In this document: in pieces, positions 1-12,179 of the stretch | Numbering within the stretch: position 1 is the first letter of the stretch | Layout of the letters: every line of letters begins with the position of its first letter | Assembly (NCBI GenBank): GCA_964017045.1 | Contig: OZ024808.1 | Location: forward strand, 13,935,284 to 13,999,283 | Reading direction: 5' to 3' | Length of the DNA stretch: 64,000 bases | Source of the DNA: Omphiscola glabra | Taxonomy: Eukaryota; Mollusca; Gastropoda; Lymnaeidae | Made by a program: the position numbers and the translations under genes | Notes under the pieces: model-generated | Told to the model about the DNA's origin: nothing | What the model saw: only the letters and a program-made list of their open reading frames with translations | Database searches by the model: none

Positions 1-431
1 AACGTATGCCTTTAATGTCTTTGATCTGACACGAGTTACAGACCACCTCTGCGTGGCGAGTACCTATTGCAAAGAGATGCATAAAAATCCGATTATTTCT
101 TCATATAACGCATTACAAAGAGCGTTTATTAGGAAAATGTGTGCGTATCATCGTGAAACATTAGATGACAACTGACGTGCAAAGGAAAATAAATTAAGAT
201 AACCATCTAAATATTATGGAGTGTTGAAATCTCCTGGCAAAACTTTTAAAAAAATTATTAATAATATAATGTATCTTAATAAATGATGCCAAATATACAT
301 CAACATTCAAAATATGTCTACAAATAGAACACATACAGCCATCAGCATGAGATTATGACAGGAGCATTAGGATGAGAGAAATTAGATAGGATCATTAGGA
401 TGAGTATCGCAATATTTTTTATTTTAAATCT
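1..431. other. 3' flank of the MIB/HERC2 gene, no gene seen
   Basis: AT-rich sequence downstream of the minus-strand stop codon. On the minus strand an AATAAA-like A-rich stretch lies within about 15 bases of the stop and could be a polyadenylation signal. No coding potential was seen. Confidence 0.5.
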
Positions 432-3400
432 TCAAGTACCATCTGGGGCGTTGTCAAAGACAAGCAGGTCGTAGCAGCCATCCTGTCCAGCTCTGTAGGT
501 GTTCCTGGAGCCGCAGTCCCACTGAATGTTAACACACTTCGTGGGGGGTTTCAGTGCCCCTGGCCCACCAATGTCCACGACAGTGCCCACAAAGCCTTCT
601 GAGATGTCTTGGCTACCCCATTTCCAATCTGGTCCTCTGACCACACGGTAGCCAAGACCGATCTGTGAAATCTCCGCACAGGAAGCAGTTTCTTCTTTAG
701 TATTCTGGCAAAACATGTTAATTCATTTTCAGAATATTTTCACAAGTAAATCGTACAATAAACTGATACTATAACACCACAGAAGTCTATTTTAGAATAG
801 CCACACTAGTAAATTGCATGTCAAGCTGAAACAATACTAGAGGTTTTTTTTAAAACAACACTCTTAGTTTATTTGAGCTGCTTACCCCGTCTAGCAATAT
901 GGCACTGAGCGGTCTTGACTTTGGTCTGGTGTCTAGCTGATCTTTAAATCTATGTTTGATGCCACTGCGAGAAGGCACAGAGGACGACGCTTGGGCACCC
1001 TCCCCACCTTGCTCCCGTTCCATTTTACCTTTAATGTTGGGGTAGAGAGTAAGAAAAAATTTTAATTAATTCTTAGACATTTTAAGAATATTTTCTGTAC
1101 ACATTTCCCTTTTTGTTTTGTACATATTTATTACTTTTTTTTAAAAATGGATTATAATAATTTTAAATATGACTATATATATAAATATTTGATTAGAAAT
1201 ATAAAGTTACTGAGAGTCATAGACTTTATCATGTTCAATATTTTTTTTAAAACCATAAATTGTTTACAGTTAAGGCATCTTTTTCATTAACCTTAATCAA
1301 ATTTCTACCATCTACAAATTTGATTTGGGGGGGGGAGAGATTTGAAATCCAAAACTTAATAACTCTATCATATTTCTTTTACATAATTTCAATATCAATA
1401 ACCGTCACTAGAATACCTTCTCCATACAGTGTTTTCTCTGATATAGAAATTTTTAAACAATTGTATTAAACGTTTTTGTTTAGTGTTTTCCTACACTGTT
1501 AAGTACTTTATAGGCATTTTTCTCTACCATAAGAGAACAAATAAAAAAAACGGTAAATCATTTCTTTCAAAGACTCACCTACAACGGGGAGATGGTTCTT
1601 GTAGTAGGGACCACCATGAGCGGGGATGACACACTTAAGATCCACTTTACCCTCGGCCCCTAACCGATGCATGTAGATGGATCCCGATGACCATCTCACG
1701 GTGATCTCAGCCTTGAAATATTTGCCCCATTCCGAGATCCTGGTGACCTCTCCCTGGTTGCCTTCACCAACTACAAACATGACACGAGACGGAACATGAA
1801 ATCAACTTAACTTACACTAAAGCTAGAAGACAACATGAAGAAGCACAATAACAGAAAGTTAAGGTGTCGGCCAAAAAAGCCTTCGATGACAAAAACTGTT
1901 TAAGACAGAGTCAAAGGCTCTCAGCTTGCTGTATAGTTTGAAGTCCAGGAAACAGTAGCCATAAACAACTACCGAATCGCCCCATGAAATCTATACAACA
2001 AGCTAATCGTGTTTGCTTTGTCTTTGACTGTTATTGCCCTTAGTCAGGTTTTCCTCCACCCTGTGTATATTTCTTAATGCTTAAAACTGAATGCAGTCCT
2101 CCCCTTTTTTCTTTGAAAATTACATAATGTTAATAGTTTGAAATAGAGCCAGTTTTTCTTTACGTTTGGTACAAACTAGTGGCAAGCCTAGGGAACGCTG
2201 AGGGGGGTGAGTGGCGTCGACCTAACCACGTGGCACTTTTTAGTGTTATTTAAAATGATATAATTGAACAAACAATGAAACATACTGTCTTGGTCGTCCC
2301 ATCGCCAGTCTACGCCTGGACAAACCTTAGCCCCAGTGAAGATTCCACAAGCTTTTAATTTTTCCTTCCTGCTGTCACAACGCCTGGGTACCATCTCTCT
2401 GCAGGTTAAAATGATTTTAATAACAACACAAGTTAAGTAGAGAAAATTTTACACATACCGACTACTATTAAGCGTCCAGGTATAAAGATAAAGTTTGTAT
2501 AGAAATGTTCATGAAATACTAATTAACATTGTATGTGAAAACATGAAAACCTGTTGATGAATTCAATTTGCTGAGTGTAGTTTTGTCAAAATGACTTTTA
2601 TAACCACCCTTAGGTTGAAGAATAGAATCTAATTAATACACTAATTAATGTCAAAGGTCACCAGAGCATAAATCACATAACACAAAACAAAACCGGAATA
2701 AATTTATCATAAACTAAAACATATTTATCCAATGGATTTCACAGATGACATGAAAAAATATTAAAAGCCATTTTACTCATTCTTCTGATGTCAATTGTCA
2801 TGTCTGAGAAAGATGTGTGACAGACCGTGTCTTGCTCACCTGTCTGATGTCCGCTTGTCAATTCTAAGAAAGACGTGCGACAGGTCATCTGGCACTCACC
2901 CGTCTGATGTCCGCTTGTCAATTCTAAGAAAGAACCGTGACAGGTCATGTCTTACTCACCTGTCTGATGTCCAGTTGTCAATTCTAAGAAAGACGCGTGA
3001 CAGGTCATGTGGTACTCACCCATCTGATGTCGAATTGTCAATTCTAAGAAAGACGTGCGACAGGTCATGTGTTACTCACCCGTCTGATGTCGGATTGTCA
3101 ATTCTGAGAAAGACGTGTGACAGTTTGTGTTTATCTCCCATGTAACAGGCTGAGCACAGCTCCACATTCTCACATTCTAGACACTTCCACCGCAGACCCT
3201 CTATACCAAACTCCAGGCATTCAGTGCAGGTAATGGACGGGTGAAAGATACCTAAAGCCCAATTTAACTTTCACTATATTTTTTATTTTGATAATGTATC
3301 AACAATCATTCTTTTTATCAATATTTAGATATATCAAATATCATATACTAAATATAAATATATCTTCAATGTATCTATATTATCAATATTCACTACAGCT

Positions 3401-4001
3401 TTAGTAATCATTCAAATAAAAGCACAGTATTTGCTTAAAATAATTAAATAAAAGATGTTTTATATTCAAATAGAGATCCCACATTAAAACGAATAGAGAG
3501 TTTTTGGAAACATGTGCTTATAATTTTTTATAGAAAATATTATATTTCATTATGCTGTCTAAAGATTAAAAACTTGTGTAAGTTTATTTTAATGAATAAG
3601 GGTTTGACATCAAACACATTTTTACATGTATTTCCTTGTGTTGAGTTAGCACTAAATTGAACCGTGGCAAGTCTAAGTAGTTAGAATTACTGCTTATGGT
3701 GCAGACGAGATATGTGTAGCTCATGTCGACTTCCATAAACAGTCATGTCTTGTTAAATATAATAAAACTATTTACCGCACTGTGCATTGTCATAAGCACA
3801 GAGATCATAGGCGTCCTCGTGCCCTGCCCTGTATTGATGCCTCGTTCCTGAGTCCCAGACAACTGTCACGTGTTTCTCTGGAGTTTGAGACCCGCTGTGT
3901 CCGCCAATTTCTACGATGGTGCCAACATGACCTTCACCTCCATCCTGGTCGTTGCCATATGTCCAGTCTGGGCCACGGACCACGCGGAGTCCAGAGCTCA
4001 T
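432..4001 (-). CDS. MIB/HERC2-ZZ domain protein (mind bomb-like, no RING), 6 exons
   Basis: Six minus-strand exons join in phase: 4001-3776, 3251-3080, 2398-2286, 1770-1579, 1028-886 and 704-432, each bounded by AG acceptors and GT donors. The 1119 coding nt give 372 aa. Order: MIB/HERC2 domain 1 (VVRGPDW... in exon 1), ZZ zinc finger in exon 2 (CTEC, CLEC, CSAC then two His), MIB/HERC2 domain 2 over exons 3-4 (GVDWRWDDQD), a Ser/Lys-rich linker (exon 5), MIB/HERC2 domain 3 (exon 6), stop. Known: in Mind bomb E3 ligases the MIB-ZZ-MIB module binds Notch ligand tails; ankyrin repeats and RING fingers follow. Here neither is present, so it is inferred to bind a partner without being a ligase. 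The start is the first ATG after a likely 5'-UTR acceptor (about 4030). Function beyond domain content is unknown. Confidence 0.85.
2780..3136 (-). repeat. 60-bp minisatellite made of a duplicated exon-end and 5' splice donor
   Basis: Units of 60 bp start at 2796, 2856, 2916, 2976, 3036 and 3096. Read on the minus strand, each holds the end of the ZZ exon followed by a donor (GTGAGT in four units, GTGAGC in the lowest-coordinate unit). The first donor met in transcription (exon end 3080) is the one that keeps the reading frame; reading on into the next unit meets TGA at once. The array lies in the intron just after the ZZ exon and clearly arose by tandem duplication across that exon-intron boundary. 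Confidence 0.88.
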
Positions 4002-4040
4002 TATTGTCAACTAGCCTATATTTAAATATCTGAAATGATA

Positions 4041-5798
4041 TTTATTTATAGTGATAATCATTTCTCATTAAAAAACTATGTTTTTATTATTAACTGATTA
4101 TGTAAAAATAAAAAAAAGAACTGAAGATAAAGACATACAATTTAAGAAATTATTTCTATAGTTTTATCTTATTTTATTGTATCTTTAAAAATGGAGCTAC
4201 TTTTATTTCAAGTATTTTAATTTTATACTATATAAATATATTATATTTAAAATGCTCATTAAACTTTAAAACCTCGCCAAAACTCACAAATTAATTGATT
4301 TAAAACGAAAATTAAAAAGCAGCTGACATTGTTGGAGGAACAAAAGACTTATTTTTTTTTAAAAATTTAAAAACTATGCTTATGCAGGAAAAGTAAAATG
4401 CAAAAGTGATAAAACATTTTAACATTCAAAGATATACACTGATTTGAACAAATGTTTCCATTCTAATCAGACAAGTGAAGCATGAAAAGAAGTACAGTAT
4501 ATACTCAGAATAAGTTGCACCAATAATGGGTATATTGCCCCCTTAGTTTAGGGTTGTCAGATTGGGTACCTGGGGTTGTCCCGCGGATAGATCACATTAT
4601 TCACATCCTTTACTTTGGGTAGGAGCATGGGCATTTTTTAGGGAAATATAACTAATATTTGTTAAACATTCATCACAAAATAATTCCATAATAACTTGAA
4701 AGGTGAAAGCATTCAGCACAGACTATGTGTTTTTAACAAGCATTTTAAAAATGGGTTGCTTTCTGCTCGACAGCAAGCAAGAGCAAGGCAGAACAAGATC
4801 CTCCGTCATGTGCTATAAATGAATACTCGTTACTAAATAACAGTATGCGAAATTGATGCCGGAGTGATTAGGTCACACCACTGATATTTTCAGAAATTTT
4901 ATTTTAAAAAAGTGCCAACTAAAAGCAAGCATATATCATGGTATAGGTATACAAATATTAATTTGTGTTTACAGCAATATAAATATAAAATATAATATAA
5001 ATATATATTTATATACATATGTCTAAGTCTAAGCTTACAACTTTTTATATATTATAGATGATAACAGTTGCATTTTTATCGAGTTTAATTAAGTGTAGTT
5101 TTGCTTTTTATGAAAAGTATATTTTAAGAAATAAGAAACAATATATATTATTATATACATCCATAAATGATGTCTCATGTCTAGTGGGGGGAGGAGGGTC
5201 CCATTTTTGTTTATGGTGTGTGACAAGGGGGAGGGGGGCCATGTGACGTCACATGAAAAGCGGAATATTTTCTGGTCTTCTGCACCTCAGGGCTGGGGAG
5301 GTACTTTTACCCCTGATTAGGAATCTAAGAACCACTGTTCTAGTACTAGTGAAATGTTTCTGACACAAGTGCAGCAATTTGATATCGGAGTGGTTACCCG
5401 CACTGTTTTGGTCGTGAGGATAACGTCGAGCATTATCCGCACAGCTCCTCGGCGCATGCGCATTATAGCGGCTGGTCACGGGACATTGAAAAAAAGCACG
5501 CCTCTTAACATTTTTCTGAATGATTTCAAGCACGCCTGCACGATCGACAATATAAGCTGTGTTTTATTTTCAACTCTTACATGCAATTAATGAAAAATAA
5601 AACACACTATTGACATTTCATGCATTATTTCTAGATCTATATTTGAAGAAAAAAAAGTGTTGAGTACAGAATTTTTCCGAAATGTCATGAAATGTGTCGA
5701 TCGGCCGATCATAGTTTTGGAAATATTGCATAGACATGCAGAGGTTTTCTCGGAATGCTAAACACTGCCTTATTATGTCTAGTAGTAGACCTCTAGGC
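4041..5798. other. AT-rich spacer without recognisable gene
   Basis: Upstream flank of the MIB/HERC2 gene. It is strongly AT-rich, with G-rich runs near 5186-5240 and a sequence near 5330 ending in GAACCACTG that resembles one end of a hAT element without a partner. No conserved protein fragment was found. Confidence 0.4.
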
Positions 5799-6199
5799 CA
5801 GGAGTTGGGAACCTGTGGCTCTATTGATGGCTGCATCTGACTCGCAGACAAATGTTCGATTATAAAAAAAAAAATTCTTTAGACTCCTTTGATCTACATA
5901 TTAATTGCATATCAATATTTCATTCTACAAATGAGCTAAAGTACTGCAGCTCAGCATCAGAAGTGGTAAAGGAGATCAACTCCGCTGACCTAAAAGACAG
6001 AAAAATTACAACCCTGCATTCATTGTAATTAAAGGGAAATAAGAGACATAATTATTGCATTTTTAGTGTTGAAATTACACAAAATGCACACATTTACTTG
6101 AATTTTTAGTGTTAAACATAATGCATGGCTCTCACAGAATTACTTTTCAAAATATGTGGTGTCCATGGCTCTCTCAGACAAAAAGGTTCCAGACCCCTG
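5799..6199. mobile_element. Non-autonomous hAT element, 401 bp
   Basis: The element starts CAGGAGTTGGGAACCT and ends ...AGGTTCCAGACCCCTG, which are imperfect terminal inverted repeats. It is flanked by a perfect 8-bp target duplication CTCTAGGC (5791-5798 and 6200-6207). An 8-bp duplication with CAG...CTG ends is diagnostic of the hAT superfamily. There is no transposase, so it is a MITE-like derivative. Confidence 0.85.
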
Positions 6200-6516
6200 C
6201 TCTAGGCAATAGGTCCTAAATAAAATGCATCTTAATGCTACTAATCTACAAGATTATAGGCCTATACCTACATTATAGATATAGGCCTAGACCTAAGACA
6301 GGCTGGGTTTCACACATTTACGATTCATTCCACACTGTAATTTGCGTTCAATAAGCCTAAAAAAAAATGTCGCCTTAAACTAAGTTAAACTTACGCTACG
6401 TTTAATTAATTATCAGTTTTTAATTCCTGAAATGCAGGCTAAATTTAAAAAATGCATAATTTTAGTTAATATAAGTGTACATCACAAATTTCTGGTTTTG
6501 GGGAATAACGCTAGAA

Positions 6517-6548
6517 ATTATCCGCACGGCCACAATCGTGCGGATAAT
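6517..6548. repeat. Perfect 12-bp palindromic hairpin
   Basis: ATTATCCGCACG at 6517-6528 is repeated as its exact reverse complement at 6537-6548 with an 8-base loop. Similar half-sites (TTATCCGCAC) occur near 5430. It sits in gene-free DNA with no sign of an RNA gene around it. Confidence 0.6.
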
Positions 6549-6599
6549 GCTTGGCATTATTCTCACGTCCAAGGGAATTTTTATAGAGGTGGGAACGGG

Positions 6600-7216
6600 G
6601 CAGAGATTTGTGATGTTATATTTGAGGGGGGGGGGGGCTAACTTTTTGTGACAATGGGGGAAAGGGGGGGGGGGGAAATCTGCTAAATTTGCCTGACGTC
6701 ATTTATAAAAATGTCATTTATGGATGGTGCCTAGGGTAGCTCTGTTAAAATTGCATTAATTTATTAATGACAACATATTAAGGACGTTTAATGAATTAAA
6801 TAGTAATTGCTTGGAATTAGAATAAATTGACATCACGAGACCTGTCTCATCATTCATACAAATGTCAAATAGGCCTACCGGCGGGCAATTGCGGCAATGA
6901 TGAGCAACAGTCCTAGTCCTAACATCATACAAAATATCTTAATCGGTGTGTGCTCCTTAATTATATTTACAAAAGTAAGGATATTATGTATTTAAATGAC
7001 TCGTATCTAATTGTGAAAATCAAACCATAAGAAGACAGGTAGACCATTTTTTGATATGATAAGTGCAGTACCCTGATGATCCGACATCGTTTAAACTGGC
7101 CAATGCGGAAACGTTTACATTTTCTACTGCTATTTACTGCTCACCATATCATGCTCATCGGGGAAATCCGCAATAACATAATTAGGTGTTTGTTTGTTTT
7201 TAATATTATGCTGATA
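6600..7216. other. Gene-free spacer with G-homopolymer runs
   Basis: Contains two long G runs (about 6630 and 6668) and otherwise AT-rich DNA. Nothing coding was recognised. Confidence 0.4.
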
Positions 7217-7224
7217 CTTTAAAC

Positions 7225-7441
7225 CAGACCTGCACAACATACGGCCCGCGGGACACATGCGACCCGCCAGCACCCACAACGCAGCCCCCGAAGTAACGAA
7301 ATATTCTTTATTATTATTATTAATATTTTCTTAATAGCTTTCAACCCTGAGCTATTTTCTTTCGGCCCACATACGTTTTTCATAAAGTCACCGTCTATAA
7401 AGTATTACGGTCCGCCTTACATTTTAAGTTCTGCAGGCCTG
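7225..7441. mobile_element. Non-autonomous hAT element, 217 bp
   Basis: Begins CAGACCTGCACAAC and ends CTGCAGGCCTG, with a perfect 8-bp target duplication CTTTAAAC on both sides (7217-7224 and 7442-7449). The CGGCCCGCGGG-type start is common in short hAT derivatives. No coding capacity. Confidence 0.82.
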
Positions 7442-8039
7442 CTTTAAACAGTACAATCTCACCTCCAACTACCAACATTGTAAGAGGAAAATTCGTTCCT
7501 AGAAACTGCTATGTGAACTGCGATGCTCGTAACGCATATTAATTTTAACATTAAAAATTCATAAAGTCAAATATTGGTCCGTGTGTTATTTTTTTAAAGT
7601 AAACTTTATTAACATAAAACAATAAATTGACACAATGACCTACATCATAAAATGTAACAAATGAACGACTGTACGATGAAAAAAAATATATAATACATAC
7701 AATGCATAGGCCTACACGCAGTTTAACTAAGCACAGTTATGTGTGTCACAGTCTCCTCTCGAAATGGACACACTTTCAAATCTTGAGAGATACGTTCATT
7801 TAGGTTAATGTGTTTCTAGTTTTCTCTTATAAGGCTCGCCTAAGAGGGCGTTTCGCCGATGTTTGCTTTGTAAAGTCTTGTGGGACAGTTTTTTTAACCG
7901 CAGACATTGTCCTAATTATTTCCCTTTTAAAAGAACTTGAGTAGTTTGCTTGTTTGGGGTTTTTTTTTGTTTGTTTTTTAAGGAGATGATGATTCAGAAC
8001 TTTTATAGCGAGTGTGTCCATGCTATTTTAGCATCCTCA

Positions 8040-8425
8040 CAGCGCTCGTGTGTCCTAAAATGTATTTAAAGAAAAAAAAAGTCTTTAAATGTTTCTTAAA
8101 TGAATTTTTATCATTTTTTAAGTTCCCTCAAAGATTGAAACAAACTGCTGCATAATTTAGGCGCAGTAGCTTCAAAGGAGCGCAAACCGTATGATTTCTT
8201 TTTGTTTCCATCCAAAATGGGAACCCTCAGTAAAGACTGTGTTGAAGAGAGCAGTTTCTTAAGGATACGCATTTAGAATTCAGTTTTTGAAGATATTCAG
8301 GTGCAGAGCCTTCTATACAGCTGTGCGCCAGGGACGGAATTTTGCGGTCAGTGCGCTTACTCACAGGAAGCCAGTGGAGATCTTTAAGAACTGGGGTGAT
8401 GTGATCAGATGTATTTATGCGTGAT
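8040..8425 (-). mobile_element. LINE relic, reverse transcriptase C-terminal region
   Basis: Minus-strand translation from about 8425 reads DHITPVLKDLHWLPVSKR and on through GSAPEYLQKL, the conserved C-terminal signature of L2/CR1-like non-LTR retrotransposons (HWLPV...APEYL). It is broken by stop codons, and ends in a Lys-rich KHLKT-type segment. Dead, 5'-truncated copy. The flank 7450-8040 is AT-rich and may hold its 3' tail. Confidence 0.65.
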
Positions 8426-8654
8426 TATTCGTGACCCATTTTTATTAACATTTCGACAGTGACTACCCCAACGGGATTTAGAACCAGTTGACCGTGTACT
8501 AAGAGATCAACGGAAATAATTCATTTTAAAATAGAAGCGGTGTCACCACCCGTACGTGATTGGTTCCATTTATCAAATTCTTTTACAATTTCATACGTCG
8601 CACTCACACCAAATTATTAAACACAAGTCCTTTCCCCTTAGCAATGTAAACTTT

Positions 8655-9045
8655 AATGGACTACGATGAGTCGATTGTTTTGTCACGTGATAAGCGTAAG
8701 TACGAGCAAGACTTCCGGTAGGCTGTCGGCAACACACTAGTCCTCACAAATTTTTCTTCAAACAACTTTCTTCCTTTAATCATAACTGAATTATAATTAT
8801 TGTCACATTTAATGAATGTCATTTAAAGAAACGCGTGTATTCAAGAATATTTTGAAAAGTAAAATTTTTAATTAACACTGGGGAAGCGCTGATGGAGACA
8901 AACATTGTGCTTTAAAATTAATGATAATGGCAATGGCTGATCAGCTGTTATCTGTTGTTATGTGTTGTTAGGTGTAACAGAAAGCCTACCAATGGCTGGT
9001 ACGTATCACGTGACAAAACAAGGAAGTGACTCATCGTAGTCCATT
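8655..9045. mobile_element. Inverted-repeat MITE, about 390 bp
   Basis: The first about 42 bases (8655-8696, AATGGACTACGATGAGTC...TTTTGTCACGTGATA) return as the reverse complement at 9001-9045, and similarity continues inwards to a GGTAGGCT motif near 8720 and its complement near 8990. The core is AT-rich and non-coding. No clear target duplication could be fixed, so superfamily is not assigned. Confidence 0.7.
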
Positions 9046-9363
9046 GAGAAACATATCCATTAGGCTGTACAATGAATCGAACACGTGTATAACACACTTG
9101 GCTATATAAGTAGAAGAATAATATAGTACAACATTTCTCCAAAAAGTTCTCTCATCGACAAAATGCACGTACGCCAAAGACAGACTATAGACACTGCGTC
9201 ATAATTACAATAAATATACGTCAACTGGCGGGAAAAGCGTTTCTTAACTAAATTGATTCTCAAGGCACACCGCGCACAATATAACACGATATTCGGGGTG
9301 CGCAACAATAACTATTAAATAACCATGCTCGACAGTAGGTTGACTGCAAACGGAAATGTAAAG

Positions 9364-9575
9364 GCTGCACCTATTGGTACACGGGTACAAGAATTGAAAG
9401 GTTGGTATTAAAAAACGATTTAAAATATTATTGTTGGGTTTGTAAGACCAAATGAGGTATCAAATGAAAGATAATTGAATGTACTATACGTTTGTAAACT
9501 TAATTCTTCATTTTAACTAAAATATACTACCACAAATGACATCCGAATAGCATTGAGCTTAATGGTACCCGGGTG
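9364..9575 (+). repeat. Dispersed repeat family A, copy 1
   Basis: About 200 bp sharing long blocks with 25350-25545 and 53041-53145: a GGTACCCGGGTACC-like palindromic start, then TTTAAAATATTATTGTTGGG, then an ATGAGGTATCAA block, ending near ACATCCGAATAGCATTGAG. Copies 1 and 2 match over the full length; copy 3 covers the first half. No coding capacity. Identity unknown. Confidence 0.7.
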
Positions 9576-10323
9576 CGAATGGCAGCGCTGCGTGTCCAGA
9601 ACCATTTTGACTAGTGTGTTGTGATTGAGTAACGGTAGCAGTTGACAATGCAGTTTGGTTACTAAAGATACTTTATTCTAAGAATCAATGGTTTGCGTAG
9701 TTAATATAATAACCCCTAGACAAACGAAGCTAACGAACATTGGTAATATACAGGTTCGTAACAGATGGGAACTCATCTATAAAGAGGAGGCCAAATTCTG
9801 AAATTGAACCCGGAGTTGGAAGGCCCGTAGGCGCTATGCCATTTTTGTCAATGAAAGCACACGCCAAGAAACACTGTTGGTTTTCCACTTCATCCTGGTC
9901 TAGTTCTGGTCGCCTTGACCAAGTCTTGTCCCTAGCACAAATAGTCAAGGTCGAGAAAGTGAGACTGACGAATTGAGCAACCTCTTCCTCAAATTAAACA
10001 AAATACAGCTTAAAGGCTACCACTCATTTCGAAGCCTTGATCATCTTCACACGCGAAGTACGAACAATTTCGACTACTTTCTACGTTTTTTTTTTCATTC
10101 CTTATCCTTTTTGTTCTATTTCATCTACACTCCCTTTATATACATTAATTAATATGTTAAATAAATTCCCTTATATATAAATATATTTATATTAAGTAAT
10201 ATTCCACCTAAATTACCCTTACATATAATTGTCGTTCAGGATAAATTGGTCACCAAACTATAGGATTTCGTTGACCAATAAATGAAATAGTGCACAGTTT
10301 TCAAAAGTTTTCAATACTCCAAA
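9576..10323. other. Gene-free spacer
   Basis: A 73-codon minus-strand open frame (about 9730-9948) has no recognisable domain and could be part of an unidentified repeat. The remainder is AT-rich. No gene called. Confidence 0.35.
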
Positions 10324-12179
10324 CCCCCGATCAGTGTTTCTTTCAGGCATACCTCCGGGGGGGCACTGCCCCCCCGGAGCAAGTCAAGTGCCCCCCCCCC
10401 CGGGGGAAAATGTGTAAGAAAAAATAATAATAAAATAAAAAATTACTCTAAATTTAATTTTTATAAAATTTTTAAAAGTTATTGAAATGTGTGCCTTTAA
10501 TCGATTAAAATTATTGGAACAAATAAAATATCGCTTTGTTCGATATATATTGATGATCCATAGCGTTCAGGTTAATCTTGTTACAGGCTCGCAGAAATCG
10601 ATTATAAATATGGTATTGTTTTGAAAATTGACCGCTCCTGATCATAAGCTAAATCTTACTTTTTTCTGATTCGCAAATATCGGTATCTTTTATTTAATTA
10701 CATTTTGCAGCTGCAAAAGTTGAAAGACTTTTTAAATATAGTTCTTGCTAATAAATAAACATGTGCAATCTGTTTTCAAATTATATTGTATAATAGCATC
10801 ATGCTTTAAAAAATCATTTTTAGCAAACATTTTAATATAGTAGATTCCATAGATGTATGCTGACATAGATCAAATGAAAATTTAAAAATAATAATAATAA
10901 TAATTTTAAAACAAAAAATTAGGAATTTAGCGGTTACATACAAATAGTGGACATTTCATCATAATTATTAAATCGAGTGTTTCTAATTTTTTAACACAGT
11001 TTCGGGAACAGAGTAAAATGATTTTTTAAAAAAGTCTTTATTTATTAAATCCCCAATGACATTTCTCTGTTAATATAATAATAATAAACAATCTTCCCCA
11101 GCTGTTTGAACTATTACAAAAATATATTTTAAGATGATAATCCAGTAGAAAGAATATAATATATATTTAAACAACGAATAATTTTTTTTTGATTATTTTG
11201 ATTATCTTGTAAATGCCATTTTTGGTAGTAGTTAAAAAAAAATTATATGGAATTGGTAAAAAATTTGTTTTCAAGTATAATACCAAAGAGGCAAGTTGTA
11301 ATGATCTGAAGCAAATTATAGTAGTCTAAATTTCTTAATTAACATTTAAATCAACTGAATATTGAGAATTGAAACTTTAATAATTTTTGCGAAAAAAAAA
11401 ATCACACATTAATAAGTATATGAGTCTTTTGTAAACAATTCTTGACTTCTAAACAATTATATCGGTTACATATGATTTATAAATAAATACCAATTTTGAA
11501 AACCCGTAAAGATATATTCTATAGCCTTTTGTACAGAAAAGCTTTTTTTCTTTTTGACTTTGGTGAAACTTGGAAATATTTTGAAATAAACGTATGTTTT
11601 TGGTTTTTCTTTTTCGTTCAAAATGTAAAACTATTTTAGCATTTCTTTTTTGGGATGGATACCCTTTTTGGAAGGAAGTCTTTTTTCTTAATTTTACAAA
11701 TATTTTGTAGTAAATTCATTATTTTTATGTAGTTGATCCCAAAAATATTTTAAAATAATAACTTTAAAAATACATTACTTTTCAATTTTAAAAAAAATGT
11801 TTGCATATTACACTTAGTCAAGCAGAGACGTCGCTTGTACGATGGCTATCATGTCAAATGACACATAAAATCTTAACTAGCATCTCTCCCGTTGCTCTGC
11901 AGTTAAGTGTTTAATGATGCGAAACTAAATTTAACTACGGTATTTTAAAAAAAAAATGCATTCTTGCATTTTGAATTTATCAAAAAATTTCCGGGGCCTA
12001 TAAAGTTTTAAGGGGCGAGTCTAAGCTAAGGAGTATCTCTCGATAAAAAACATACCCTAAGGGATCCCAATTGGACTGAATTTATTTAATATTGTTCTGG
12101 TGGAAGAGTTAGTGATGTCCTGTTATTATCGTTATTTCTAGCGCTTCCCACCCAAATGTCTGAAATGTTTACATCAGTG

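Noticed and set aside
2795..3145. Plus-strand 116-codon frame with repeated DVRLSILRKTCDR
   Set aside because: It is the complement of the 60-bp donor repeat of the MIB gene; no domain and no splice context on the plus strand.
9730..9948. 72-codon minus-strand frame
   Set aside because: No recognisable domain, no start or splice support, overlapping plus-strand frame of equal length; may be part of an unknown repeat.
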